A stretch of DNA of 64,000 nucleotides, taken from Pyramidobacter porci. Lineage in GTDB: Bacteria; Synergistota; Synergistia; Synergistales; Dethiosulfovibrionaceae. Where the stretch lies: assembly GCF_009695745.1 (NCBI RefSeq), contig NZ_VUNH01000005.1, forward strand, positions 62,001 to 126,000. The letters are read 5' to 3'. This document shows positions 24,783 to 33,990 of the stretch, in pieces (position 1 is the first letter of the stretch; the number at the start of each line of letters is the position of its first letter). The translations under genes and the position numbers were made by a program. The notes beneath the pieces are model-generated. The model was not told where the DNA came from and searched no databases. It worked only from the letters and a program-made list of their open reading frames with translations.

Positions 24783-27700
24783 ATGACGCATAAGGATTCG
24801 GCCCAGCTTCCCGCCACGCTCTTCGAAGTTTCATGGGAAGTGTGCAACAAAGTCGGCGGCATTTACACCGTGGTCGCCACCAAGGCCCGGCAGGCCGTGG
24901 AGCGCTTCGGACAGAACTATTTTCTGCTCGGTCCGGCGCGCGACAAGAACCCTGGATTCATCGAGGCTTCCTCCGAAGGCGAGGAAGGCCGCCTGTGGGA
25001 GACGTTCCGACGCGCCGCGGCGCTTCACAATCTGAAATGCCGCTTCGGGCGCTGGGACATCCCCGGTTCGCCCAAAGCGGTCCTGGTGGATTGGAAGGAA
25101 CGCTACAATCAGAATCAGATCCTTTACGATCTGTGGCGCGACTTCGGCGTCGATTCGCTCACCGGCGCGTGGGACTACGTGGAACCGGTGATGTTCAGCA
25201 TGGCCTGCGGCGAGGCGATCGCGGCGTTTTCGCAGGTCATCTCCGACGAGAACGAAGGCGAACGCGCCGTCACCGCCCATTTTCACGAGTGGATGTGCGG
25301 CGCCGGCCTGCTCTATTTGAAAAAGCACGCGCCTTCCATTTCCACGGTGTTCACCACTCACGCCACCGTACTGGGACGCTCCATGGCCGGGGCGGGACGC
25401 GACATCTACGCCGAGATGGATCAGATCAACGCGGCGCGCGAAGCCGACAACTTCAACATCACCGCCAAGTGTTCCATGGAAACGGCCGCCGCGCGCGAAG
25501 CCGACTGTTTCACGACGGTCAGCGCCCTCACGGCTCACGAGGCGGCGGCGTTTCTCGGCCGCCGTCCCGACCTGGTGACGCCGAACGGCCTGAGCCTGAG
25601 CTCCATTCCCGATTACAGCGGCGACCGTTCCGCGCCCGCCGCCAACAAGAAGAAAATTCTCGCCGCCGTCGGCCGACTGCTGTGCCGTCCGCTGCCGGAA
25701 AACAGCCGCCTGTTCCTGATCTCCGGACGTTACGAGTTCCGCAACAAAGGCATCGACCTGTTTCTCGACGCCGCGGCGGCACTGAACCGCTCGCGTTCCG
25801 CGGGCGAACCGCCCGTCATCGCCCTGTGCGCCGTCATGAACGGACACAACGGCATTGACGAGCGGGCGCTCTCGGGCGATCCCGTCCAGAAGCCCGACGA
25901 CGCGCCTTTCTGGATCACCGCCCATCGAGTGTTCGACAAGGTCCACGACCCGATCCTGAACGCCTGCGCCCGCCTCGGCTTGGACAACCGTCCCGAAAAC
26001 GCCGTGCAGGTGGTCCTCAACCCCGCCTTGCTGGACGGGCAGGACGGCCTCTTCGGCATGACCTACGACGATGTGCTGTCAGCCTGCGACGCGGGGATCT
26101 TCCCCTCGTGGTACGAGCCGTGGGGATACACGCCTCAGGAGGCCGCGGCCAATTCCGTGCCGACCGTCACCAGCGATCTGGCGGGCTTCGGCCTGTGGGC
26201 GCGCGAACAGGGCGAGAACGAGGGCATCGTCGTCATTGAACGCAGCCATACGCCTTACGAGGCGACGGTGAAAAAACTGGCCTCTTTGATGGGCGAGCTG
26301 GCTTCGCTGCCGGAGAAAGCGCTGACGGAACGCCGCGCCGCCGCCCGCGCGCTGGCCGAAAAGACCGATTGGTCCACCTTCTACCGGCACTACGATGACG
26401 CCTACGCCCTCGCCGCAAATCAAGCTCGCGAGCGCGTGGCCACGCGGCCGGTTTCGCGCATGGACGACGAGATCCTGACGCGCGTCTTCACCGGCACGCC
26501 GTCGGTGACGCCGCTGCTGCACGGTTTCACCAGTTCGGTCAAGCTCCCGGACAAGTTGAGCCGCCTCGACGAACTGGCGCACAATCTCTGGTGGACTTGG
26601 CATCCTGAATACGAGCCGCTGTTCCGCCGCGTCGATCCGGCCCTGTGGGACAAAATCGGTCACAACGCTGTCGAGCTGCTGGGGAAAACCGATCATGGCC
26701 GATTTGTCGAGCTGGCGCAGAACGAAGGATACGTGCAGCTTTACGGCCGCGCCCTGGAACGATTCGACGCCGACATGAAGGCGCCTTTCGACAAGTCGAT
26801 TCCCGAATTGACGGCTACAACGCCCGTCGCCTACTTTTCGACCGAGTACGGTATTCACGAAAGTCTGCCCATTTACTCCGGCGGTCTCGGCGTGCTTTCC
26901 GGCGACCACCTCAAGTCGGCCAGCGACCTGCGCATCCCGCTGGTCGCCGTGGGGCTGCTCTACAAGTGCGGTTATTTCCAGCAGAAAATCGCTCCCGACG
27001 GGCACCAAACGGCGCTTTATCCCGAGAACAATTTCCGGCTGCTGCCCATCAGCCGCGTCAAAAACGAAAAGACCGGCGAACACCTTTACGTGTCGCTCGA
27101 CCTGCCGGGGCGCACGCTTTTCGCCCGCGTCTGGAAAGTTCAGGTCGGGCGCGTGCCGCTCTATCTGCTCGACACCGACACGCCCAAGAACACCGAGGAA
27201 GACCGCCGCATCACCGAACGCCTCTACGTGGCCGACCGCGACACGCGCATCCGCCAGGAAATCCTGCTCGGCATGGGGGGACCGCGCGCGCTGGCGGCGC
27301 TGGGCTATCATCCGCGCGCCTACCACATGAACGAAGGGCATTCGGCCTTCATGGTCCTGGAACGCATCCGCCATCTCTGCCTGACCCGCGGCCTCAGCTT
27401 CGCCGCCGCCCGCGAAGTAGTGCGCGGCGACAGCGTCTTCACCACGCACACGCCCGTGGACGCCGGCAACGAACGCTTTTCCGCCGAGCTCATGCACCGC
27501 TATTTCGACGAGCTGGCGCGGCGCATCGGCGTCAGCCGCGACGAGCTGATGAACCTGGGCACCCGCCCGGGAACTTCCGGCGATTTCGAGATGACGCTGC
27601 TGGCGCTGAACCACGCCATGCGCAGCAACGGCGTCAGCCGCCTCCATGGCGGCGTGTCGCGCGCCATGTGGCAGTTCAACTGGAAAGGCGTGCCCACGGA

Positions 27701-29039
27701 AGAGATTCCCATCGGCTACATCACCAACGGCGTGCACCTGAACAGCTTTGCGGGCTCCCCCGCGGCGGCGCTGCTCGCAACGGCGGTGGGCGCGGACTGG
27801 AGCGCGCTGCCGCCGCAGTCGCCGCAATGGCGAAATGTAGAACAGATCGCCGACGCCGAAGTGTGGCAGGCCAAGCAGGAACAGAAAAAAGTCCTGCTGG
27901 ATCTGCTCAAGAAGACGTCGCCCAAGGCGTTCCAAAAAGCCTCCTCCGAATGGAAACAAGCGCCGCTTGTGATCGGTTTCGCGCGCCGTTTCGCGCCCTA
28001 CAAGCGCGCCACGCTCGTCCTCGCCGATCTGGCGCGGCTGACGAAGATCCTCTCGGACGCCCGGCGTCCCGTGATCCTCGTCTTTTCCGGCAAAGCCCAT
28101 CCGGCCGACACGCAGGGCAACGACCTGATCCAGAAAATCGTGCTCGCCAGCCGAAACGAATTCTTCGGCAAATTCTTTTTCATCCCCAACTACAACCTCG
28201 ACGTCGCCAGAATCATGGTGCAGGGCTGCGACGTGTGGCTGAACACGCCGCGCCGCCCCTACGAAGCCAGCGGCACCAGCGGCCAGAAAGCGGCCCCCAA
28301 CGGTACGCTCAACCTGAGCGTGTCCGACGGCTGGTGGTGCGAAGGCGACAACGGCCTCAACGGCTGGACCATCGGCCCCCGCGTCACCTCCATTCACGAC
28401 GCGCCCGCCGAGCAGAGCGATTACGCCGACGCCGAAAGCCTTTATGCGCTGCTGGAAGACGAAGTAGCGCCGCTCTACTTCGAACGCTCCGACGACGGCC
28501 TCCCCCACGGCTGGATCGCGCGCATGAAAAACAGTATTGCCACGCTGAGCCCGCAGTACAGCAGCGCACGCATGGTACGCCAGTACTTCGAAGAATGTTA
28601 CCGCCCGGCTGCGCAGCGCCACGTGAAAATGCGCGCCCAAAACCGCCTGCTGCCCCGCACGCTCGCGGCATGGAAAGCCGACGCTGGAGCGCGCTTCGCC
28701 GGCGTACGCATCGACCAGATCCAAGTCCAGGGCCTCGTGCAGAACGCCGTGGCCTGCACCGATCCGCTCAGCGTCACCGCGTATGTCGTGCCCGGCGCCA
28801 TGAAACCCGAAGAACTGCAGCTCCAGTTCGTGGCCGGACGCAGCGACGAGCGCAACTTCATCGAAAAACCCGACGTGCTCGCGCTCCCCTGCACCGGCAG
28901 CGACGATCAGGGACGCCTCGTCTATCAAGGCGCCTACACGCCCACCCACAACGGCCGCTACCTTTACGGCCTGCGCGTCCTCGCCTACAATCCCGACCTT
29001 GACAACCTGTTCGACACGGGCCTGATCCAGTGGGGCTAG
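24783..29039 (+). CDS. Fused GT3 glycogen synthase - GT35 alpha-glucan phosphorylase
   Basis: 1418 residues in one frame. Residues 1-545 resemble eukaryotic-type GT3 glycogen synthase: LFEVSWEVCNKVGGIYTVV, AHFHEWMCGAGLLYLK, TTHATVLGRSMAG, SGRYEFRNKGIDLF and the catalytic PSWYEPWGYTPQEAA. Residues about 565-1418 are a GlgP-type phosphorylase: N-terminal DUF3417-like part (LAHNLWWTWHPEYEPLF), YFSTEYGIHESLPIYSGGLG, MNEGHSAF, and the PLP Lys in EASGTSGQKAA (about residue 1169). One chain thus carries a synthetic and a degradative activity. Last gene of the glycogen operon. Similar long fusions exist in Bacteroidota and related phyla; activity of each half here is inferred from retained motifs. 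Confidence 0.9.
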   Translation: MTHKDSAQLPATLFEVSWEVCNKVGGIYTVVATKARQAVERFGQNYFLLGPARDKNPGFIEASSEGEEGRLWETFRRAAALHNLKCRFGRWDIPGSPKAVLVDWKERYNQNQILYDLWRDFGVDSLTGAWDYVEPVMFSMACGEAIAAFSQVISDENEGERAVTAHFHEWMCGAGLLYLKKHAPSISTVFTTHATVLGRSMAGAGRDIYAEMDQINAAREADNFNITAKCSMETAAAREADCFTTVSALTAHEAAAFLGRRPDLVTPNGLSLSSIPDYSGDRSAPAANKKKILAAVGRLLCRPLPENSRLFLISGRYEFRNKGIDLFLDAAAALNRSRSAGEPPVIALCAVMNGHNGIDERALSGDPVQKPDDAPFWITAHRVFDKVHDPILNACARLGLDNRPENAVQVVLNPALLDGQDGLFGMTYDDVLSACDAGIFPSWYEPWGYTPQEAAANSVPTVTSDLAGFGLWAREQGENEGIVVIERSHTPYEATVKKLASLMGELASLPEKALTERRAAARALAEKTDWSTFYRHYDDAYALAANQARERVATRPVSRMDDEILTRVFTGTPSVTPLLHGFTSSVKLPDKLSRLDELAHNLWWTWHPEYEPLFRRVDPALWDKIGHNAVELLGKTDHGRFVELAQNEGYVQLYGRALERFDADMKAPFDKSIPELTATTPVAYFSTEYGIHESLPIYSGGLGVLSGDHLKSASDLRIPLVAVGLLYKCGYFQQKIAPDGHQTALYPENNFRLLPISRVKNEKTGEHLYVSLDLPGRTLFARVWKVQVGRVPLYLLDTDTPKNTEEDRRITERLYVADRDTRIRQEILLGMGGPRALAALGYHPRAYHMNEGHSAFMVLERIRHLCLTRGLSFAAAREVVRGDSVFTTHTPVDAGNERFSAELMHRYFDELARRIGVSRDELMNLGTRPGTSGDFEMTLLALNHAMRSNGVSRLHGGVSRAMWQFNWKGVPTEEIPIGYITNGVHLNSFAGSPAAALLATAVGADWSALPPQSPQWRNVEQIADAEVWQAKQEQKKVLLDLLKKTSPKAFQKASSEWKQAPLVIGFARRFAPYKRATLVLADLARLTKILSDARRPVILVFSGKAHPADTQGNDLIQKIVLASRNEFFGKFFFIPNYNLDVARIMVQGCDVWLNTPRRPYEASGTSGQKAAPNGTLNLSVSDGWWCEGDNGLNGWTIGPRVTSIHDAPAEQSDYADAESLYALLEDEVAPLYFERSDDGLPHGWIARMKNSIATLSPQYSSARMVRQYFEECYRPAAQRHVKMRAQNRLLPRTLAAWKADAGARFAGVRIDQIQVQGLVQNAVACTDPLSVTAYVVPGAMKPEELQLQFVAGRSDERNFIEKPDVLALPCTGSDDQGRLVYQGAYTPTHNGRYLYGLRVLAYNPDLDNLFDTGLIQWG

Positions 29040-29062
29040 CAGATCTCTAAAACCACAAAAGG

Positions 29063-29112
29063 ACAACGGCTGTCTTCTCTTCCCATTTTTGGGAAGAGGA
29101 GACAGCCGTTGT
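29063..29112 (+). terminator. Long hairpin after the glycogen operon
   Basis: 23-bp stem with one G-U pair (29063-29085 / 29090-29112), TTTT loop. No T run follows (GTTGTTGTGA), so termination is probable but not textbook. Confidence 0.65.
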
Positions 29113-29170
29113 TGTTGTGACATATCACGTTCTATGGGGTAATATGGCGTGTTTTATACTATTTCTCAAT

Positions 29171-29994
29171 TAGAGCGTGTTCACGCTAAAACGCATCTAC
29201 AATCATAGCAAAGTAGATGAATCCACAAAACAGCACGTCAAGTTTATCGTAACGGGTAAATATTCTCCGAAATCGCTTAAGACGCAGGAAATATCGCTCG
29301 ATCTCGTTGCGTTGCTTATATCTCTCTTTATCATACTCCCATGGATCTCTGCGGTTCGATTTGGGAGGAACAACCGGAGAATACCCTTTCTCCATCGCTT
29401 TCTTCCGCATACTCTCTCCCTCGTAAGCTCTGTCCATCGGGATGTATTTTTGCTCTGGAACTCTTATGAGCTTGTCAAGCAGAGCCAGGCCTTCCGGCGA
29501 GTCATGGGCTTCTCCTCCGGAGAGCGCGAAGCTGACAGCCGATCTGTCAGTTGCGGTGACCATATGAATCTTCGTTGCGAGCCCGCCTCTCGATCTTCCA
29601 ATGGTCTGTTTTCCTCTTTTTTTAAAGCGCCTGTTCCGTTGGGATGGACCTTTGCCGAAGTGCTGTCCAGGCAGACCGATTCGACTCTTATGCGAATAAT
29701 GTTCTCCATTTGCAACGCTTCGAACAGGCGCTGTAAAACGTCGTTTTTGCTCCACCTGTTCATGCGTACATAAATCGTATGCCAGTTTCCATAGGATTTC
29801 GGCAATGCCCTCCATTTACAGCCGTTTTCGGTGACATACAGTATCGCATTGATCAGTTGGAGATTGCTCATGCTCACATTCCCGCGCTGACGGGGCAAGT
29901 GTTTTTCAATTCGCTCATATTGTCCTTGCGTAATTTCCATATGCACGTTATAGATTACTGTTGGGTAATTGTCTATTAGTGTGAACACGCTCTA
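29171..29994. mobile_element. Complete IS5-family insertion sequence
   Basis: About 824 bp with perfect terminal inverted repeats (TAGAGCGTGTTCAC at 29171-29184 and its complement at 29981-29994; symmetry extends three bases further into AAT/ATT). It encodes one transposase made by a -1 frameshift. A TA may be the target duplication. It lies exactly between the GC-rich glycogen block and the AT-rich island and ends two bases before the gntR stop codon. Confidence 0.92.
29186..29940 (-). CDS. IS5-family transposase, two frames joined by a -1 frameshift
   Basis: Frame A runs from ATG 29940 (MEITQGQYERIEKHLP) to past the slippery site and ends at 29464; frame B continues to 29186. The A7 run (plus-strand T7 at 29617-29623), reached in phase TTA AAA AAA, would let ribosomes slip -1 and give a joined chain of about 250 residues: DUF4096-type N domain (NGCKWRALPKSYGNWHTIY), then DDE residues in CLDSTSAKVH, PMDRAYEG and ERYFLRLKRFRRI. 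No internal stop or deletion is seen, so the element is likely active or recently so. Confidence 0.88.
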
Positions 29995-29996
29995 AT

Positions 29997-30695
29997 TCAA
30001 CTAATAGAAAGGTAGCGACATTTATCTGCTGGAAAAATAATTTTAGTGAACATAATTGGTTTGTCTTTCTCTAGCCATGTACGGTATAACAGTAACGCTA
30101 GTGTTTGGGAAGGTAACTGTAGATATAAGGCTTCATCATCATTTATAGCTATTGGTCGTACTTCAGAGAGCAAGTGTTTCATTTCGTAATGATATCTCTC
30201 TTTAATCATCTTATAAATAGGTTGAGTAAAATCATATCCGCTAATACCATTCCAGATTTCCTGAGGCAAGTAAGTTTTTTCTAGTGACCCTGGTTCTTTA
30301 GAGTTAGAGAAAAGACGAATTCTATATATTTCAATAACCTTATCATCTGCCTTTAGCTTCAGTCGATTTATTATTGATAATGTTGGACTAATCGCGTTTA
30401 TGCTAATAATTGAATGCTGTGATCCTAATTTCTCTGGAATCACAAATCTAATCAAATCCCCTACAAGAGCAGGCTGAGCTACGAACGTTCCTATGCCTTG
30501 ACGTTTGACAATAAGACCTTCTTGAACTAGTCCGTTCAGAGCCTGTCTGATCGTAGCACGAGAAACGCCAAATTGCGAACATAAATCAGGTTCACTAGGA
30601 ATCCTTGTTTCTGCGGACCACTCCCCACTTTCAATTTTTTCTCGAATGTATTCAATCACTTGATAATATAAAGCAACACCTGTTTTTTTCTGCAC
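29997..30695 (-). CDS. GntR-family (HutC/UTRA type) transcriptional regulator
   Basis: About 232 residues. N-terminal winged helix: YYQVIEYIREKIESGEW, RIPSEPDLCSQFGVSRATIRQALNGLVQEGLIVKRQGIGTFV, the standard GntR pattern. The C-terminal part is a UTRA-like ligand domain (EIYRIRLF..., EKTYLPQEIWNGI...). I choose the GTG at 30695 because AGAAGGG precedes it; an ATG at 30764 would add 23 residues that overlap an operator-like palindrome. It is the last gene of the AT-rich island and probably controls it. The stop lies next to the IS end. Confidence 0.88.
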   Translation of the reverse strand: MQKKTGVALYYQVIEYIREKIESGEWSAETRIPSEPDLCSQFGVSRATIRQALNGLVQEGLIVKRQGIGTFVAQPALVGDLIRFVIPEKLGSQHSIISINAISPTLSIINRLKLKADDKVIEIYRIRLFSNSKEPGSLEKTYLPQEIWNGISGYDFTQPIYKMIKERYHYEMKHLLSEVRPIAINDDEALYLQLPSQTLALLLYRTWLEKDKPIMFTKIIFPADKCRYLSIS

Positions 30696-30721
30696 TCTTA
30701 TGCCCTTCTTTAAATATATGA

Positions 30722-30733
30722 ATGTCCGAACAT
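30722..30733. promoter_or_regulatory. Operator-like palindrome upstream of gntR
   Basis: ATGTCCGAACAT. Its core TGTCCGRACA recurs in the 28-bp near-palindrome at the start of the island operon (36622-36649), suggesting that the same GntR protein binds both. Confidence 0.5.
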
Positions 30734-30770
30734 CCAGATTAGGCAAAGAGATTATACCATACATTCGCGT

Positions 30771-32693
30771 TCAAATTTGAGTTTTTTCTCTCTTCAAAAG
30801 GATATAATTAAAACCAATGACAGTTGCACAACCAGTTAACCCTATGGCATCAGAAAGAAGCCCAGGGTACATTAATAAGAGAGAGAAAGCTATGAGAAAA
30901 ATACTGGAGGTTTTACTCAGTCTCATCAGAGGAATGGCACACTGTTGTTGAAAACCATACGAAAGCGTTGAACATCCTAGCACTGCTGTTAGGGTGGCAA
31001 GTATAACTTGTCCAACACTCCCTTGTGCTAGCAGTGAAGGAGCATAACAAAACATATATGGCACAATAAAGGCAGAGACACCAATTTTGCATGAAGTAAA
31101 AGCAACTTTCATCGGGCTACTTTTAGAGATACTTGCTGCCGCATAAGCTGCCATCGCAACAGGAGGAGTAATAGCAGAGATGCAAGCAAAATAGAAAATA
31201 AACATATGCGTCTGTAAACTCGAGAGGCCAAGCTGAATCAACGCTGGTGCAGCAACAGCAGCACAGATAATATATGAGGCTGTTGTAGGTAACCCCATGC
31301 CAAGAATAATGCTTGTGATCATGGTCAAAAAAAGTGCGCATGCAAGAGAGTTACCCGCAATTGAAACAATCACACTGGCTAGTTTGACTCCAGCGCCAGT
31401 CATATTCAGAACTCCGATGATAATACCAGCTGTACAACAACTGGAAATCAGGGGACAAGCTGCGATAGCACCAGAACTAAGCGCACCAAAGACAGCCTTT
31501 AAGCTAAATTTCCTATTATTAACCACATAAACTACTACGCTTGAAAAGATACCATATAATGCGGCTTTGATGGGACTTGCTTGAATTACAGACAGTACAT
31601 AAATAAGGACAATCAGTGGTAATAACATATACATATTCCTTAAGATCATAGATTTTTTCGGCAGCTTATCTACGGATAATCCAACAAGATTGTCTTTTAT
31701 AGCTTCAAGGTCTACCATCACAAAAACAGTAAAAAAATATAATAGGGCAGGAATTAGTGATGCCAGCATAATCGTACGATATGGTACCCCAATCAACTGC
31801 GCCATAATAAATGCCGCAGAACCTAATATAGGTGGCATAATTTGACCACCGGTAGAGGCCGTAGCTTCGACAGCGCCAGCAAAATGGTTCCTATACCCAA
31901 TTGACTTCATCATAGGAATCGTAAAAGCACCGGTAGACACAACATTAGCTACAGAATTGCCGGATACAGTGCCAAATAACGCACTAGAAATCACTGCCAC
32001 CTTTGCTGGTCCGCCACGACGTGCGCCAGCGAAACTTAATGCCATATCAATAAAGTATGGGCCAGAACCAGACATGCTTAAAAACGCGCCAAACAGAATG
32101 AACAGGAAAACCATTGTTGCTGAAGCACTCAACGGCGTACTTAAAATAGCATCATAGCTTAGCATATAGCTCAATGTTTTCTGCCAGCGATATCCCTTAT
32201 GCCCCAAGGCACCAGGGATATACTTTCCAAAGTATGAATAAAGGAGAAAAAAAACAGCAATAGTAGGAAGAATATTGCCGCTTGTCCTGCGGGTACACTC
32301 CAAAGCTAAGATAACGATTATCCCCGTAAATATCAGGTCCGGCACATTCGGGTTGGAGCCAATACGATAAGCCATTGCTTGCGCGTCTATACACATATAG
32401 ACTGCAGAACTGACTGCTGCAATGATCAGCATAATATCATACCAAGGGACTGATTTTTTTACCGAGCAGTGTCTAGCACAATAAAGTGCAAGCGTCATTA
32501 CCAAGCCGAACATAATATGAAATGTATAAAGATACCAGCGAGTCATTGGAGCTACAGCTAGGCCATAGATGTGAAAAAGAGACATGATGATACCCAATGT
32601 GTACATGACCAGTTTCCATGCCCCCTTCAATTTCCGCTTAGGTACCCCTTCAATAATTTCTTCAGCCTCATCTCGTTTTTTTATAAAAAGCAT
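30771..32693 (-). CDS. TRAP transporter, fused small and large permease subunits
   Basis: 640 residues, with many membrane helices from start to end. The N-terminal 150 residues form the four-helix DctQ-like part; the rest is DctM-like, with the conserved SGSGPYFIDMALSFAGARRGGPAKVAVISSALFG region, SGNSVANVVSTGAFTIP, GGQIMPPILGSAAFIMA and GMGLPTTASYI. Such fused permeases pair with TAXI binding proteins, as here (next gene upstream). Import is driven by an ion gradient. Codon use is AT-rich, unlike the chromosome around it. Starts 282 bases after the TAXI gene. Confidence 0.92.
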   Translation of the reverse strand: MLFIKKRDEAEEIIEGVPKRKLKGAWKLVMYTLGIIMSLFHIYGLAVAPMTRWYLYTFHIMFGLVMTLALYCARHCSVKKSVPWYDIMLIIAAVSSAVYMCIDAQAMAYRIGSNPNVPDLIFTGIIVILALECTRRTSGNILPTIAVFFLLYSYFGKYIPGALGHKGYRWQKTLSYMLSYDAILSTPLSASATMVFLFILFGAFLSMSGSGPYFIDMALSFAGARRGGPAKVAVISSALFGTVSGNSVANVVSTGAFTIPMMKSIGYRNHFAGAVEATASTGGQIMPPILGSAAFIMAQLIGVPYRTIMLASLIPALLYFFTVFVMVDLEAIKDNLVGLSVDKLPKKSMILRNMYMLLPLIVLIYVLSVIQASPIKAALYGIFSSVVVYVVNNRKFSLKAVFGALSSGAIAACPLISSCCTAGIIIGVLNMTGAGVKLASVIVSIAGNSLACALFLTMITSIILGMGLPTTASYIICAAVAAPALIQLGLSSLQTHMFIFYFACISAITPPVAMAAYAAASISKSSPMKVAFTSCKIGVSAFIVPYMFCYAPSLLAQGSVGQVILATLTAVLGCSTLSYGFQQQCAIPLMRLSKTSSIFLIAFSLLLMYPGLLSDAIGLTGCATVIGFNYILLKREKTQI

Positions 32694-32833
32694 TTAGTTA
32701 TCACCTAGATTTATTCTTAGATTTTAATTTCATAGAAGTTCCGATAAAAAATAGGCGAAGACTCCGAGATTCTCACTCCAGTGTTCCTCGCCTTAGATAT
32801 AATACTATTTCTTAATTAAAGAGCCGAACACAA

Positions 32834-32922
32834 GGGCGCTGCGGAAGAGATTCACAAAGCGAGCTGCGCAGACCGCGCAGCGGTCGAGTATGTCCGAGCG
32901 ACTGAACTCCCTCGCAGCGCCC
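32834..32922. repeat. GC-rich structured element in an AT-rich spacer
   Basis: Perfect 10-bp outer stem GGGCGCTGCG / CGCAGCGCCC (32834-32843, 32913-32922) enclosing a second hairpin CTGCGC / GCGCAG (32864-32869, 32875-32880). It is sharply richer in G+C than the bases on both sides. It has no T run, so it is not a standard terminator. It could be a REP-like or small mobile repeat, or an RNA structure between the TAXI and TRAP genes. Confidence 0.5.
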
Positions 32923-32975
32923 AGAAAACTATGTTAATACTTTCTATCAAGAATTAGTATAACCTGTGAACATTA

Positions 32976-33956
32976 TTATTTCAAGATCAACCATTCAGGA
33001 ACTTTAACCCCTTTTTCTCTGTAGTACTTAAGCGCGCCGGGATGCAGCGGCATTGTCATTTTATCAATATTCTCAAATAAAATTGACTTAGCGTTTGGAT
33101 CAATTGATACTAGATCCTCATGTAGATCGTATGTAGCTTTAGTTAAGCTATAAATCACATTTTCAGAAACACTTTTATCAGCAACAAGCATATTCCAGAA
33201 AGAAAGCACCGGCCAGTTGTAGTTCTGGTTTTTGTAGGTATTTGCCGGTACTTCAGCACGTCCCCAGAAAGGGTATTTCTCAAAAATTTTAACAAAGTCC
33301 TCATTTGTCAGAGAAATAAATTTCAGTTCTTTAGTGGTTTCAAGGTCGAGCAACCATGCTGCAGGAATTCCAGTGATGCCAAAGGCTGCGTCGATTGTAC
33401 CATCTTTCAGTGCATCACACATGCCATTCGAACTCAAGCCGGCAACGCTCTGTGGTTGAATATTGAGAACACTTAGCAATGCTTTAACCGCATCACCACT
33501 TGTAGATCCCGGAGCGCCGCATGCAATTCGCTTGCCCTGCAGATCATAAATCGTATTGATGCTACTGTCTTTAGGAGCAAAAATATAAAGAACACTACAG
33601 TAAAGAGGAACTACACCAAGACAATTTTCATATTTAGTTCCGTTTGCCCACCCTATTCCCCGATAACCTTCGCCACCAAGCCATGTGGTAACCAAGCCGA
33701 GCTCCATATCTCCATTTTTCATGGACTGCATGTTCGTAATTGGACCAGGCGTTGCTTCGCTTGAGATTTCTACCCCATCGACATTTTTATTCATTAAGTT
33801 TGCCCAGCCTGTGCCAAGGATATAGTACGTTCCACCGATCGAAGAAGTGCCGAGGGCCATTCGTGTCGAGGAATGTGCCCCTGCTGTAGTGACAAAAGTA
33901 AATGTTAACAATGCCAGAGCGTAGACAGTTGTAAGGACAAAAATACGTTTCATCAT
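32976..33956 (-). CDS. TAXI-family TRAP transporter solute-binding protein
   Basis: 326 residues with a signal peptide (to about residue 27, TTAGAHS). TAXI features: MALGTSSIGGTYYILGTGWANLMNK, then SEATPGPITNMQSMKNGDMELGL, and the hinge LQGKRIACGAPGSTSGDAVKALL. It binds the substrate outside the membrane and hands it to the fused permease. TAXI proteins generally bind glutamate, related acids or unknown compounds; the dehydrogenase and lyase in this operon suggest an amino-acid conjugate. Confidence 0.92.
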   Translation of the reverse strand: MMKRIFVLTTVYALALLTFTFVTTAGAHSSTRMALGTSSIGGTYYILGTGWANLMNKNVDGVEISSEATPGPITNMQSMKNGDMELGLVTTWLGGEGYRGIGWANGTKYENCLGVVPLYCSVLYIFAPKDSSINTIYDLQGKRIACGAPGSTSGDAVKALLSVLNIQPQSVAGLSSNGMCDALKDGTIDAAFGITGIPAAWLLDLETTKELKFISLTNEDFVKIFEKYPFWGRAEVPANTYKNQNYNWPVLSFWNMLVADKSVSENVIYSLTKATYDLHEDLVSIDPNAKSILFENIDKMTMPLHPGALKYYREKGVKVPEWLILK

Positions 33957-33990
33957 TGTTACTCACCCCTTAATAGTAATTTAATAACAG

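Noticed and set aside
26079-29123. 1014-codon minus-strand open frame opposite the glycogen fusion gene
   Set aside because: Same kind of GC-driven shadow; no recognisable motif and no ribosome site.
29141-32835. Similar strings TACTATTTCTCAATTA (before the IS) and TACTATTTCTTAATTA (32800-32820) as direct repeats of a mobile unit
   Set aside because: The match is short and AT-rich and does not continue on either side, so chance is a sufficient explanation.
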